Shown here: positions 1 to 14,334 of the stretch, piece by piece
How the letters are laid out: each line of letters starts with the position of its first letter
Position numbering within the stretch: the first letter of the stretch is position 1
Assembly: GCA_020226215.1 (NCBI GenBank)
Contig: CM035227.1
Coordinates: forward strand, 19,781,866-19,845,865
Reading direction: 5' to 3'
DNA from: Sindora glabra
Taxonomy: Eukaryota; Streptophyta; Magnoliopsida; Fabales; Fabaceae
Length of the DNA: 64,000 nt
The notes under the pieces: generated by a model
Databases searched by the model: none
What the model was told of the DNA's origin: nothing
Seen by the model: only the letters and a program-made list of their open reading frames with translations
Position numbers and translations under genes: made by a program

Positions 1-2049
1 AATTTAAAATTAGTTAGAATCTAAGTCTATTGCTAAATTTAAAATATCCTTCACAATTTAGTACACATGGAAAGGATTTTATTAGGTTTTTACGAGAGGA
101 TAGCAATGGATACTTACCTTTGTTAAAATTAGCAAGGGAAGGAAGTTATCACAAAAGTGGTTGCTGATGCTCTAAGTTTAAATATTCCTTGTTTTTGTAT
201 CTCATTTGTCATATTTTATAATAGAAGCATTCATAGTTAATTCCTTCATTAATATTTTAATAATGAAATTTTCCTTAACTAACTTATTGCTAATATGTTA
301 GTGAGGGGCTAGTCCTTAGTAAATTCCTCATTAATGGCTTTTTTTTTCAATTGGTATCATTTATTTTAACAGAATGCCTTTATTATCCAAAACACAAAAA
401 ACATACCAAAGAACCTTACATTCATAGCACTATAAGGAAGCCAAAATAATCTCCCAATACATATAAATTCCCTACATATTTCATAGCCTAACAACACGCC
501 AAAATATTAAAAATTCCTATTCAATTATAAATTAATATATGCATATAATAGTTAAGAGGCATGTATAATTAAAATCATAATGTAACGATAATATTAGTGT
601 ATTTAAAATGCCAAGCTCTAAGGCCTAGAAAACAAAAGCTCCTATACATGATCTCTAAGTTTATTTCCAAGTTACATTTTCCTTAAGCATTATTTGAAAT
701 ACCATTTTTGGAAAGAGGATTGTTCGAAAGTGGTAGGACTTCTATATTAAATCTTTAAGTGCCAAAAGATCTCAATGTCATCAAGAATGCAAATAATTAC
801 TGTCATAATTAGGCAAATTGTTGCATAAATTCACATTAATGCTTAGCGACTTGGCGATCTCATTCATTCAAAATCTGTGATAACACATTCTTGAAGGTTA
901 GGGTAGCAATAATATCCTAACTCTAATATAAGGATAGCTTAGTTGTGGTGCAACAAATGATCCCATTTTTTTATAGCCAATATTATGCCCTCTAAATCAA
1001 GCTCATATAGCGTCCCATTTTTAACTTACTAACTACTCTGCAAAATAATGTTGCATCATCTTCTTCAATTATTTTCCATGTTGTATACTTACTCTATTAT
1101 CTCCTTTTTTACCATCATCTCCACCACTTGATGAGTGCTATCTAAATTTGTCCATAAGCAACTCATTGAATTGAAATGTGAATATAGGAAACTTAATAAA
1201 TAAAATAGATTATGCTAGAAACATTACAATAATAAATGGATATTAATGAGGTTTAATAATTAGTTATTTTATTAGTAAAACAATGGATCAAAGCCAAATA
1301 GCATCTTTTTTACAAACAAGTAATATGGATAAGTAGTATTTTTAAGGCAAGATCTTCTAAAAATAGTAATAAACCCAATAAAGCAGGAAGAGAAAGCATT
1401 TCCATGTGATATGAAATTGACATGGGACTTACATCAATGGGTCTTTTAGAATTAACATATGGTTGCTAGCAAGGTCTTTGTCTCTAAATCAAAGTGATTG
1501 CACATATATACTAAAAATAATTCATTATCCCTAATAAAGATCTATGCAGCCTAATTTTTTTTTAAATAAAAGATACTCAAAGGTATATAAAATGATAAGA
1601 TAACATATGGTAATGAAAAAATTTATTATAAACGGTACATATAGAATTTAACAATATGAATGCCAAAGTGAAACAAGTGCCATATACTAATTAAAAATAA
1701 ATTATGTTAAAATATAAATTATATAAACATGATGAGTTAAAATTTGAATGCCTCGAACCATTTATTATTCTATTGGTCAAGTATTTTAGGCTATATGATC
1801 TGTAGGCCATAGAATAAAGCTTTCATTTTCTTCATAATTCTCCTTAGCATTAAAGAATTTGATAAAAAAAACAAATAATAATTAACAAGTTAATACATAT
1901 TACTTGCATAAAACTAAATTCATTTAATACATAAGTTTTCCATTTTGTTTCTAAGTTTATGATTTAAAGTTTATGGTTAAAGGTCTCATCTAGTAAAAGA
2001 TTACCTTATATAGCTAGATATGTATTTGCAATACTTAACTCTGGCTTTA

Positions 2050-3466
2050 GTTCACTTTATACAAATAGGATATAACAAAACACCATGAATATTTTACCTA
2101 GACAACATGTAATAAATAGGAAAATCCTTTCTTATCCACATTAAAGCAACATACATTTGAAAGTTCTAGTTCCCAAAGGCATCATAAGTATGAACTTCAG
2201 TTTCTTATAAGTCATTTTTAACTTATCAATTAAAGGTTATAGTTATAAGTCAATATTTTATCTAGGACTTCTTAGGCTAGAATTATAAGAGTTAAAAACA
2301 TTTATTGATTTTTCATGCATAACCAAGGTGGCAAATTGTAAGGATGATAATGACAAGCTAACATGAATATAGATATGCAAATTATCTATACAAAGTAAAG
2401 CCATTTGATGGAAGCCTAAGCTTGGCATTCCAAATTTTATGGCAAAAAAGGGGTGACTTTGATCAAATAATTTCTATATCTCTTTGTCACATAAATGACA
2501 TATAACCCTTGGCTTTTGATGAGTTTAATTATATTAAGTCATTTGTTTTATGGTTTTTTAGGACATATATAGTCATTGCAACCTTGAAGTTGAAAATAGG
2601 TACAACAAAACCTTATAAGTATGCCCTTCTATTTTCTATTATTATTTTCTTTTAATTTGTATTAGGAATGTTGCAAGTTGAAGACTCAATTTTATCTTTG
2701 TTCTCTTTATAGTAAATTATACAATTATTAATGTAAACATTTATCTTCTTGTATTTTAAGCCATGTTTTTGAACCATTTGTTTAGTCTTGTAAAAATCCT
2801 TAAATAGATTAGCATCCTTAAATAAAAACTCATTTAGTGCTTTTAAAATAAGATTAAAATAATTTATACATAAGGTGAATTCATGTTTGATGTTTAACAA
2901 TCTTAATATCACTAATAAGGAAGTGTGAGTTTTACAACTCATATAATGGCTCTTTCGTATTCTCAACAAGTTGTAAAACCTTTGAGTACCTACATTTAGG
3001 AGATTATCATCGACACTTGGAGAAATAAGATCACTATATTGACATATATCCATATTGTAATCAAAGTTAAGGTTGAAATTTAGTCTTACTGCTTCAATAA
3101 TTATAATACAATAAGAACTACAAGGTCTTTCATCTATGTGTAAGTTTATGTGATTTATTATGGTAGGATATGTATGGTTATTTGAAGAACTATCATCATT
3201 TCTGAAAGGTTATCCATGTGAGGTCCAATTGTAATAATTGGGTAAAAAACTCCTCCTATAAAGATTTTCCTTTACTTTATCTATATCAAGAAGTACCTCT
3301 ATTTCATGCTTAAGACAAGGGCATTTAATCTTTTCACAAGATATAAAAGTTAGATATGACTTTGCAAATTCTACAAAATTTCAACATCATTTATGAAATC
3401 AACACTAGGATATTTTTCTCTTGACAATCATTTAATGTATATCTAAGCACATTCTAACCTTTCCAT
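2050..3466 (-). pseudogene. Tnp2-type CACTA transposase, degraded
   Basis: Read on the minus strand from an ATG at 3464-3466, several blocks match the Tnp2 transposase of plant CACTA elements in the right order. First is the N-terminal transposase-associated domain, with a CPC motif and an NYYxWTxHG motif near 3220-3340. Next is a helical block ending in a GLKYKKINVYINNC segment (about 2700-2780), equivalent to the family's GLxYEKIxACxNDC. Then comes a decayed LGLASDGFNPFG-like stretch near 2410-2440. The segment PYNLPPWLCMKN follows near 2320, then TYDAFGN and WIRKDFPIYY near 2110-2190. Frames shift between blocks and stops are frequent, so no transposase can be made. The longest open piece is 2652-3053. 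Catalytic residues cannot be assessed reliably. The match is to remembered family motifs, not to an alignment. Confidence 0.7.
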
Positions 3467-4175
3467 GCTTATGTTATATATGCAATTTAACATAACTAAT
3501 TTCATTCATAAAAAGGCATTTATTGGTTGCATGGTTATAGTTTTCCATAACTAAGTTACTCTTTGATAAACATTACTAATTTGAAGAGTAGAAAAGCATT
3601 AAATTAGTTCTTTCATTTTAAGTTACTATTTGATTGAGTAAAGGCTATTATTACTCATGACTTTGTAATTTTCTATTTTCCTAATTCTTAAATCTTTAAA
3701 AAGTAAAAAGTATAAAAGGTTAAAAATTAGGCATTTCATAGTTGTTTTATTGCTCCCTCCATTTTTTATTACCAAAAAAAAGATATATTACTAGTGGAAC
3801 TTATGAATTACAATTAGTACTTACCTAATGCAATAACTTGAGAACTTAAAGGTAAGATAGAGTAATTCTCTATCAAATATTAATAAAAGCAAGAGTTAAA
3901 TAAAGTTAACATCAATGCAAGAAATATTCAATGTAGACATAAATGTCCACCATAAGTCATATTTGGAATGTTAGATAATAGGATTATAGGAAAATGTTTA
4001 AATAAACTTATTATATAAACATTACATTCCTATCATGCAATGAGCATAAACTTATTATTGACTTGAATTCCTATATATATGCTTATTTTTGGGGATAATT
4101 GAATTCCTATATATATACTTATCTCTAGGGATAATTGAGCTTCTCTAACAAATTGTAAAAGTAAATAAAGAAAAA

Positions 4176-4330
4176 GGGAAAATACACTTTACCCTCATAA
4201 AGTTTAACTCAATGACACAATACCTCTATAATGTTTAAAGCATTATACTTTACACCCTTAAATTTTAGATTAGAATGAAAATGCTAAAACTCAGTTAAAA
4301 TTAATAGATTTTAAGAACTATATGTGTTTA
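4176..4330. repeat. Possible terminus of a Mutator-type MITE inside the CACTA block
   Basis: The stretch beginning GGGAAAATACACTTTACCC at 4176 has the form of terminal repeats seen on many plant Mutator-like MITEs. It is followed by related text (CATTATACTTTACACCC near 4240). I did not find a convincing inverted partner or target duplication, so it may be a truncated copy or coincidence. Confidence 0.25.
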
Positions 4331-5514
4331 ATAATCCTTATTTTTATTTATAGTGTGAGATTAACAATTGACTTCCTTCTAAATGATGAAGTTTTTGTCT
4401 TAGTGACAATACTCTAAATAATTTTCATGTTTTAATGCATTTTGGTAGACAAAAAGCAATTCTCTAGGCCAAGTGATAATAACTCAACTAGATTACATGA
4501 AATATTATAAGTAGTCAATTTTAATAACTTGACAATGTTACCGACACATAAATTATATAATTTAAATGGTGCATGAGCTATCTTTAGTGTTATTAAAATT
4601 TGCAATGATCTATTGAAATATTTTACATCTTAATATAAAGGAAAAGGAAAAAAAAATCAAATGAGTAACTCTACAAAAGATCAACAACTAAAAAATTTAA
4701 AACTTTTTTATTGTCTAACTTGAAAACCCCAAATCAATAGTTTCTTTTAGATTTAGCTTGCATTAATGGCTTTTAAGTAAAATTAAAGATAATACATTAC
4801 CAATCAATCTCCAAAAGGCTAAAAAACCAATGCTCCAAAATTAAATATTATTTTTAGCATACTAATCTAATAAAAAGAAAGACATTTACAAAGTTATTGC
4901 TTGATAATAACAAATGAACCTATTCTAGAGTTATTATACTAAAAGAAATGAAAATCAGCATCTTAGCATATTAGTACAAGAAAAATAACATTTCAATTAT
5001 GGGAACCCAAAAAATGGTAACCCTATTTTAGAAATAATGAAAAATAGCTTCCTAACATATCAATAAAGGAATATAAACATCATTTTAGTTCAAGAGCCTA
5101 AAAAAAAGGATCAAGTAATACATAACCTACTAAGAATAAAGGAATCACATTTCACTCATTCATGATCATACATAAACCACGTCATTTTTTCAAAAATTTC
5201 TTTAGTTAAATACAATTTATGCAAAAAAAAGTAATGAAAACTTGAAATTGTTCAAAAGAATAGAAATTATTTGGGAAGAAATCGAAACCACATATCTTAA
5301 AAAATTGCAAAGCAATGTAATAATGTCTAGAATTCAATAGCCATATCCAACAACCTACTATTGTTATAAGCTTACTGAAATTACCTTTACATAAGTGGAA
5401 TATGCCCCTGAAATATTGGAACCCTCCTAAACGTTCTCTAGTAAAATTGGATGTTTGGTTGCAAATGATGAATTGAAATGTAAAGTACTTATTTTAAAAC
5501 TCTATTTATATTTT

Positions 5515-5760
5515 GTGAGGGATTAGCAAGAGTCATATCCCTCATTAATAATAATGAGGCCTAAGTCCCTAGCTCATTCCTTGCTAAATAGGCTAAAAGC
5601 TTGTTAAAATAATTTGAAAAAATGATCTCTCACTAAGTCCTAAGCCTATTCCTTGCTAAATAGGCTAAAAGATTAAATAGTTAGGCATTTTGTGAAGGAT
5701 ATGTGCATCATTAAAATTAGTGAAGGGCACATGCCTTGCTAAATGGCTTATAAAATATTA
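5515..5760. repeat. Subterminal tandem repeats of the left CACTA element
   Basis: CCTTGCTAAATAGGCTAAAA occurs at 5579 and again at 5651, 72 bases apart. A third shorter copy (CCTTGCTAAATGGC) is at 5734, and inverted forms are at 5523 and 5830. Such short repeats just inside the ends are transposase-binding sites in studied CACTA elements. That role is inferred here. Confidence 0.55.
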
Positions 5761-5899
5761 GAAAAAATTGAATTCAATGTTTTTTGGTTTCTTTTCAAAT
5801 TCTTTGCTAATTTGTTGATAATAACCAAATTAGCAAGGGAATTGGTGTCCTTTACTAATTTTTGTCAGTAAATCACAAGTTTTTTTATAGTAGAATGAG

Positions 5900-8800
5900 T
5901 GAGTTGTGCTTAAATTTAACATAAATATAAAAAGTAATGTGAGTGAAATTTATGGACACTAAGAGTAATAATAGATGTTGATTATTAATGAAAGACTAAT
6001 ATTTTATATATCACACTTTTTAAAGTAAATGATCATTCCTATACCTTTAGACATTAATTAAATCTAAATCAATGTATAGAATAAAATAGATGTCAATTTT
6101 AAATAATGATCATCACCTAAAGTTTTCATTATAATTAACTTTTTATCTTTAAGTTTTCATTATGATTTTATAATGTTAGGTTTTTTTTTTGAATTAATCT
6201 AGTAAGTTGAATATATTTTTAAAAATATCACTACTCTATTACATATATTGATTTTTACTTTAATCTATATTAATATGTTGACATTGTATGACAATTCTAC
6301 AATGGTGTTGATTTTCATCGATTCCATATCAATAAATACAAATTAATTCAAACTTCTTTCTTTCCCCTTAATATTAGTTATGATTAGTAACAACGAAAAA
6401 ATTAATGAACATATGATTGTATAAACAATTAAATGTATAAGCAATGACCTTTATAGGATATTTAATTGAAATATGATTACATACTAACAAATAATAATTG
6501 AAAAGGAAACACATAATTGTACTTATAGTGACTAATCTAAGTTTGAATCTCTATTATCTTGGTTTTCTTTATAAATTATTATAGACTAATTATAATTTTG
6601 TAATCTGGATAGAATTTTGAAAAAATAGGTATATTTTCAAGATTAAGATCTAGTCAACATACCTATAACATGATTACTCTTTAATTCATTATTATCTATT
6701 TTTTTAATTTCTTTCTCTCCTCCACATTTTTATCCCTTTCTAAAATTTAAATTTATTTCCATATCTTAAAAATAATCATTTATTACCTTAATTATTTTTT
6801 TAAATTTAACTCATTTTTCAAGTTCTCTATTCTTTTATTAATATAGGTTCTAACTTTTATCCCTCTCTTTCTTATTTTATTCTACCTAATTTTCATTAAT
6901 CATATATCAATAAATACATATTAATTAAAAAAAAGCAAGAAAATTAAAGAATAGAAAGGAACTTGTGACTTCAGCTTGGCAAGAGGTTTAGCAAGGACAT
7001 CACTATGTTATGTATAAAGGCTAACTATATACAATGAATAAACAAGGAAGTAACTATTTAATAATAGGGTTGAGCAAAATTATGGAACCTAAAGATATCT
7101 GCTTGTATTGACTCAATGAAGCTCTCCAAATATGGATTTTACCTTTAGATTGGTCAGTAGCAGAATACTCATTTAAAAAATAATTGAACTTTAGTCAATT
7201 TTGGATGTAGGATTTTGAATTCATCTACATTTAAACCTACAAAATACAAGAGAGTATTATTTTCTCCTAACATATTTGATTCAAAATACACCATTTTCTA
7301 TTGAAATTCATTTAAACTTACACAATGCTCATCTTCTTAAAATCATGTTTGTTATTATTTGTTTTTACTTAGAAACACATTTCTTTATCTTCCAATTCCA
7401 TTTATTCACTTCCAAAGTTTGAAGCTTGCAAAATGTAGATATAAGACTTTAAAGTTGCCATGTCCTTTGAAATTAAATAAAAACTTGAAGCTAAACCAAT
7501 CGCTAAAGTAGTTGTTCTCTAACATGTTTTTAGTAGATGGAGGTGTGTTAATGTAATGGGGTGTATAATAATTGTATTTTTAAAAGGGTTTTTAGAAGAA
7601 TGGAAAGTGAAGTCCAAATCTACCAATGATCTTTATACTAGTATAAATAAAAAACAAATAAAATTTTACTAAAAAAATATATATTTCAATGAAGCAAATG
7701 AAGACTTAGTCATCTAATTGAAACTAATTTGTAATTGATTTTAGTTAGTCTTACAACTATTTAAGTTACACTAACGTTACATATCTATTAAACCGTTTTT
7801 AGTCAAGCTTAAATGGAAATCTTATTTTCACAGAAAAAATGGAATTTTTACCTTTCTCAAACCATAAATTACATAATTTTGACTTATTAAATTTCAAAAA
7901 AAAAATTTGATCTTCTAAAAATTTAATTAGTATAAGATTTGTCTTCCTATTTGATTTCCATCATTTCTACAAAGAGATACTGAGGTGAGTTGTGATGTTT
8001 ATTATTTTGGAGGCCTAAAATTTATTACGGTAACATTTTACAACTTTTTATTTTCATCTTTTATTTATTTTCGTTTCTCCTTTTATTCCAAATTGTAATG
8101 TTTCTAACATTATTAGCATGGTTTAACACTCTTGTTAATTTACCATTTAAATCATACAATTTGACCAATATTAAAGGAAGGTGAAAGTCAAAATAAAATA
8201 TTAAAATTATGTCAATTAAATATTTTGGGTTTAAAATAAATTATTTTATATTAGAAGGCTAACATTGCATAATTTATACTTTGAAATAACCAAAATTACA
8301 TTTAAACTTTCTTATTTCACTAAATGAATAGGAAAACAAAGAAGAGATATTTATAGTTGTATTATTTCAATATATAAGATTATGAAAAGAAATAAAATTT
8401 AGATCATGAAATTTTTTTTAGAACAATTAAATAATTATAATTTTTTTACGGAAGCAAAGAAGTAATTAGTTTTATATCTTCTTATCTTCGGACCATATGT
8501 TAAAAGGATATAACTTGCACTATAGGGATTGAGAGCATGCAACAAACTTATAAAGAATACAAAAAGGAATAAGATTAGAACAAATTAGCACATTGGTTTT
8601 CCCTTTCATTACTCTCCTTATTACTTTAATGTTAGTATATATTAGGCAATAGGAACTTTGTTATTTAGCTTAAGTCTAATTTATGGTGAAGAATGAAGAA
8701 AGGGACCAAGAATCCTTTATTTAGAGCTTTAAATGACTCAACTCATCAAAGAATCATGACTTTTTAACTTCCTTCATTAAATTAAGAAATCATTCTACTA

Positions 8801-9279
8801 TTTTAAGTAACCTTTCAAGTGGTAAAAATACTCATTTTTCTCATAAGAAAAATATACAAAGCACCCATTAATTTTAGTTACTAAGCATCAATCTATCTTA
8901 ATATAGAAGTTGCATAATTATGATCATAATTATTTAATAAATTAGTGAGCAATTTAATATACTTAGTAGGTAATATTAATATAATTTAATTATATACTTA
9001 ATAAGACTTAATCATATAATTAATAGAATATAATCTTATAATTAATAAAATTTAACTATAATTTTAATATGTAATGGTTACAATAATTAATAGGAATTAA
9101 CTCCAATTATGACATTCTTTTATGTAGTCACGAAGTCACTAATTCTTACATGAAATGGTTTTATGAAAAAATAAATGCGAACCCATAATTTTATAACATT
9201 TGCATAAGGGACAATCTATGTATAAATTTTGTATTTATTTATATATCTCTTATAACAATAATGCTATGTTTAAAATAGG
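5900..9279. other. AT-rich intergenic DNA, no gene seen
   Basis: Very AT-rich on both strands with dense stops in all frames. I see no coding block, structural RNA or clear transposon end. It is probably decayed repeat DNA. Confidence 0.5.
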
Positions 9280-9305
9280 GAGAAAAGAGAGAAAAGAGAG
9301 AAAAT
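9280..9305 (+). repeat. Purine microsatellite (GAGAAAA)n
   Basis: Short tandem run of GAGAAAA units, all purine on the plus strand. Confidence 0.7.
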
Positions 9306-9536
9306 GAAAGGTTAAATAATAACTTTTTCTATCTTTTGAAGTTTTGCTTAGGAAGAGAGAAAGGAATTAGAGGTCTATGACTAGTTTTTCAAAATTTTTC
9401 AACATTTTCCACTACATATTATTTTATCTAATTAAGAACATTTTGAAAGATCTATTATTATAAAATAATGATGCAACATTAGTTGTTTAACAAGTTAGGC
9501 ATCAATTATATATGATGTTATATGTTTAAATATTTG

Positions 9537-9554
9537 ATATATATATATATATAT
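9537..9554. repeat. (AT)n microsatellite
   Basis: About nine AT dinucleotides in an uninterrupted run. Confidence 0.8.
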
Positions 9555-9603
9555 TTCTTAACCAATATGGAAAATGTTAATAATGTCAAATCAATTACCA
9601 AAA

Positions 9604-11120
9604 AACCAATGTGTTAAACATTTGAAAAGTGTAAAGCATTGATATACAATGTTGATCATTAGTTTAACAAGTATCATTATTATTATTTAAGACATTGGTT
9701 AATTACTCACAATTGAAAATTTGAATCCTATTCAATATGACAATTGATATAATACATTGGTTTGGTTTAATTAATTGACATTTAATGTTTAATTTTAATT
9801 CCATATCCCATTACACCCATCACAATATTCACTTGAACCTAATTATAAACAACATTCCTACCATATTATTAAACACTAAATATTATTCAAGCCTTATTTT
9901 AATATCTTTATGGTAAAAAAACAATATTGTTAATACAAGAAAATTCCAATTGCAATAATTTCATATATTTAATTGGGTCCAAATAATTAAAGGCATTCAA
10001 GTAATGAATAATATGTAAATATTGTAAAAAACTAATAGCAATACCTCTAAAAATTAAAGAAAGAAGTTACATCGTTCTCCTATGACATGATTATTATCCA
10101 CTATAATAAAAAAAGGCATAATAAAGTTGCAATTAATGTTGTAATTGCAACAATAATACTATATGATTTTATTAAAAATAAATATATCACTTGACTTATG
10201 TATTACTAAAAAAGTTAAAACATAAAATGTAATACATGCATGCTATCAGAAGATGAAAAATTATAAATAAGTATTAAAAACTAATAATTAAGAAGTTGCT
10301 CCTAATTATGCATATAATATGAACATGAGAAATATGAATTCAATTACTTTCAATTTTTTCTAATATTGCTAAGAGCATTTTCAACTCATATTCTTTCAAC
10401 ATGATGTTTAACATGTAAAACCCTTCTTCTAACATGTGAATAATATGAAAACATGCAATAAAGTTTATTTTTTTTTCAAATTTATATTTTCAATAAATAA
10501 CTTATACTTTGAAAATAGAGCATACAAGTTGCTAAGGATGTATAATTTATCTACTATGTAGGGAATATATTAACGCCTACACCAATTAAAATCCTAAAAA
10601 ATGAAATTAGAAACATAAAATCCAATAAATATATCTACACAATCATAATAGCTAGATTTTTTTATTAGGTTTAGATAAAAAAATAAGGCATGTAAATGTA
10701 CCTTAATGTTGAAAAATAGATGTTAGTAAAATAGGGTCAAACTATAGGTTAAACTTGAACTTTAGTGATATTTTGTGTGTATTTCTTTGTAATACATGAC
10801 AAATTTTGTAAGGATGATGCTATTGCTTTGCAATTTGAATGTTGGTTTCAAGACAAGCTTTCTTTCTATTTCAACTTCAACCTTTGTTTTTGTAAGTTTA
10901 GAGAAAAGAAAAATGATGTTGTTGAAATCTTTCACATAAGTTGTAAGCTAAAACTAAAGTCTAACATTATTTTTAAAATTTTTAACCATCGATTAATTGA
11001 CATTTAAGTGTAAATTTCCAACATTAATTAGATTTAAATAACCAATGTTATAATATATTAATGTCAATTTTTAGAAAATAACTGACATTGTTTGTCCTTT
11101 TTTTTTTACAACTACTATTG
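9604..11120. repeat. Cluster of ACATTGGTT/AACCAATGT motifs with a CACTA-like terminus
   Basis: The 9-mer ACATTGGTT or its complement occurs exactly at 9604, 9692, 9754 and 11040. A CACTATAATAAAAAAAGG terminus-like sequence begins at 10099. A weak inverted counterpart (rich in T, then ACAAC) is near 11098-11118. Repeated short motifs in both orientations near a CACTA end are typical of non-autonomous CACTA elements. No target duplication was found, so the element limits are uncertain. Confidence 0.35.
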
Positions 11121-11259
11121 TTATTGCCCAAAAGCTAAAAATTATAAAACTTATTACATAAATAGTGAAGCAAACACATTTGTTAATGTAAAAAAATTGC
11201 CTTTTAAACAATAATAAATCATACAATAATACTTATAAACAATATTAATAATGCATATA

Positions 11260-11280
11260 ATATATATATATATATATATT
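11260..11280. repeat. (AT)n microsatellite
   Basis: Run of AT dinucleotides near 11260-11280. Confidence 0.75.
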
Positions 11281-11854
11281 TATAAGTAATCCCACTAAGT
11301 CATATAAAGATCAACCGAACACATGCGGATACACCCATACACACATATATATTCATTTACAAGTAATCTTACTAAATTATACATTTAGTAATGCCCTTTA
11401 AGCCAATGTTAATATTTCTTTCAAGACATATGTAGATAATTCCTTTTGCAACCTTTTATTTCTTTTTTATTGTAAAGGGTCATATCTTCTTTAAGGAATT
11501 ACATGCTTATACACAAAAATTAAAAAAAAGGTAGAATTATATATTTTCTAGAAATACCTATTTAATTGAAAATTTTTAGATTTTAATCCTTCTTCATGTG
11601 CTTGATCATTTTAACCTTCTATTTCATCAAGAAGTATGCATACTTGACATTGCCTTCCTATATGGGGCACTTTAATAAACTAATTCAAAAAAAAGTTAAT
11701 TTCATATAATGATGATCGATTACTATACTAGGTATCTAAACATGCATTATAATATTACCTACACTTTCACCTATTTAACAATGCCTATCTTCTTCACATT
11801 GCCCATTATGTAATATATCCTTAAAGACTTCTTAAGTTCTACATTTCAAGGCCC

Positions 11855-14334
11855 TGTCATGACCCAACCATAGTCATAACTCATGTGAAATTTAACATTT
11901 AGTTTCCACTAGCTTAAACCACATTCTTACTTAAACATAGTAAAGCATATAAATGAATTTAAGGAATTTTTTATTTATCAAAATATAATTTAATTTCAAA
12001 GGAGTTATACCTACTTATAATCCATCATCCTTGAGGATAAGCTAACCTAACTAGTCTCAAAGAAATACAAATTACTATTTTTCTATTCATTTTCTATTAA
12101 TTTTCTACTCTATATAGAATAAGGTTTGAAATATCTATAAAAAAATCTAATATTGCTTAAGTTATATTAGATAAATAATTAAGAACTTAACTCTGAACTA
12201 ATGGTAAATGAACAACCTAAGTATTTGTAAAGAAAATACACTGAAAGGTAAGCTTAGTGAGTGAAAACTTTAAAAGTGTAAAAAATAATTAAGATAAACT
12301 TACCAATTAGATTTACCCTCCTGTAAACTTACACATTTAACCATATATTTTATAGCATAATTTTTATTAGTAATAATACATTCATTAAGCATCATCCGAA
12401 CTCATAAGTACCATCATTCAAACATACATAATTATCCATATCATAATCTCGTCATGTCATACACATAATAACAAAATAAAGAAAGTAAGTAAACTTCCTT
12501 GTGACTCCCAATTAGGATTAAACTCTTCATAAATCTAACTTTATCCTTACAGGGTTAATCATATGCTTTTCATAAATAATTACAAGATTTGACATATATA
12601 TTACGTCGTTCTATCATATTTTTCATAATTTCAATATATTTATTTTCATCAAGTACACATATATCAATTTACAGTTAACCTATACCTCCTTGTATGACCA
12701 TACATCTTATTTTTACTACCATACATTATACAAATAGTAAACATTATCACCTTGTCACAATAATAACAATATTCATATACAAACAAGGTTTTTACTAATT
12801 TATCAGTTTAAACAAATTGCTTAATTTTCTACACATTACAAGTATAACATTTAATGTTATGTTTTTGTCTTACTTTTCATTTAGGATTTTTTTTTTTGAA
12901 AATTTTCTAATTCTGGAACTATTATGTAGGAAACTATATAAAATACATATAATATGGGAAAAAAATTCTTCATCTTAGTTAATTTGATATAGCTTTATCT
13001 AAACATAATTTTTAATGAATTTTTTTAGTCTTTAAGTGGCCATTTAATGAGGTAGAAAATGATAATATTTTAAAAATTCATCATTTTGAACGAGAACTTA
13101 GAATTTAAAATTTTATTCTTTAGAATTTTTATTTTTTTATATTATATTTGAATCCAAATAGGAGTATTTTCTTATTTATACTTATCTCTTAAGTTTATAT
13201 TTTACTTAAATGACATAAATGGAAATAAGAATGTAGCACAAGCTAATTAATTTATATATCTCCAAAAAGTGACCTTATCACCCAGTAACCTAATAATTAA
13301 CCATTAGAGGTCCAACAATCCATTATTGGTTACTTCTAAGAAGCTTATCTAATGGAGCAATAGTCAGTTATTAGCTATTAGAAGGGGAAAGTCTAAAATT
13401 CTAAACTAATGGTCAATTGTTAGCTTGTAATTATGGATAATTCTCAATGTGATACATTATTCATCCTATTGTAAAATTAATGCAAGTGCTTTTAATTCTT
13501 TACTGATCAATACCAAATCAAGAATACATATTCAATATATTTTATTCAAACCATTTTCAATATCAAATATAATCAAACATCTTGAATCATTAAATTTCCA
13601 CATACATTCAAATGAAAACCTAAACTTTAACTTAAACATTCATTTAAATTAAATTTCTATATATATTCATCTTAATCTTATAAATAAGGTTAAAGTATTT
13701 ACTCACCTAGTATGGAAGAGGATTTAAGAAGTTAGATTTATTATCTCTCAGCCCTAATTAATAAAAATTTTGACGAGTCCACGTTGGGGGTTCATTTTTC
13801 CCTTTTTAGGTAAACACCCAAATCCTTTTAAATCTTAGAAATATTATGAAAAATTTAATTGTCATGGAATTCTTACCTTGTTTGTATGAAAAATTTGATA
13901 AAAATTTACTTCTAAGTTGCTTGATTGAGGAACAAAATAGGCAAAAAGAAGAAGAAGGAAGAAGATGAGAGTGAAAGAGAACTAAGGTTGAAGGGTAGAG
14001 TGAAGTGAAGTTACTTTAAAGTTCGTCTATACTTATAAATTCACCTCTAATTACTTATAACTTTGTTTCTTTTATTTAATATATTTTTCTTTAACTAATC
14101 CTTTTCAAGCATTTTATTTTAGGCTCACTCAATAACTCATTTATATTTTTTCAAAAATTTTATTTTGGACTTAATTAATTAATTATCTTTTTTTTCATTT
14201 CACACTTACACTTTCCTTGTCAAGGTTTACCCGTTTTTAAAATTTTTCACCATTAAAATTTATTAATTATCGTCATTATCATGTAAAACTAAAAAAATAT
14301 TATAAAATTTTAAAAAGGAAGTAATAGCCTTATA
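11855..14334 (+). mobile_element. Decayed long-LTR-like block (Ty3/gypsy type suspected)
   Basis: Begins TGTCATGACCCAACC, close to the TGTCACGACCC start of long gypsy LTRs in many eudicots. It contains a GGTAAGCTTAGTGAGTGAAAA stretch at about 12247, a region of short related repeats around 13270-13430 (for example TAACCATTAGAGG and CAATCCATTATTGGTTAC), and a purine-rich GAAGAAGGAAGAAGATGAGAG stretch near 13957. The order resembles the block at 20466-22748. No primer-binding site, no second matching LTR and no coding domain were found, so a solo LTR or fragment is the best reading. Confidence 0.35.

Larger units (their letters stand above)
1..5899 (-). mobile_element. CACTA (En/Spm) DNA transposon, decayed, left end outside window
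   Basis: A minus-strand Tnp2-like transposase pseudogene sits inside this block. The right boundary is a T-rich terminus ending TTTTTTTATAGTAG at about 5879-5893, which on the minus strand resembles the CACTA terminal inverted repeat (CTACTATAAAAAAA). Short subterminal motifs, TTAGCAAGG and its complement CCTTGCTAA, occur at about 129, 5523 (one mismatch), 5579, 5651, 5734 and 5830, so they lie at both ends of the block as in CACTA elements. The left terminus and target duplication lie before base 1. The family call is firm because of the transposase. The exact right end is within a few bases only. Confidence 0.62.

Noticed and set aside
5515..5760. CRISPR-like array
   Set aside because: The repeats are few, irregular and in both orientations, and the DNA is plant nuclear; they fit CACTA subterminal repeats.
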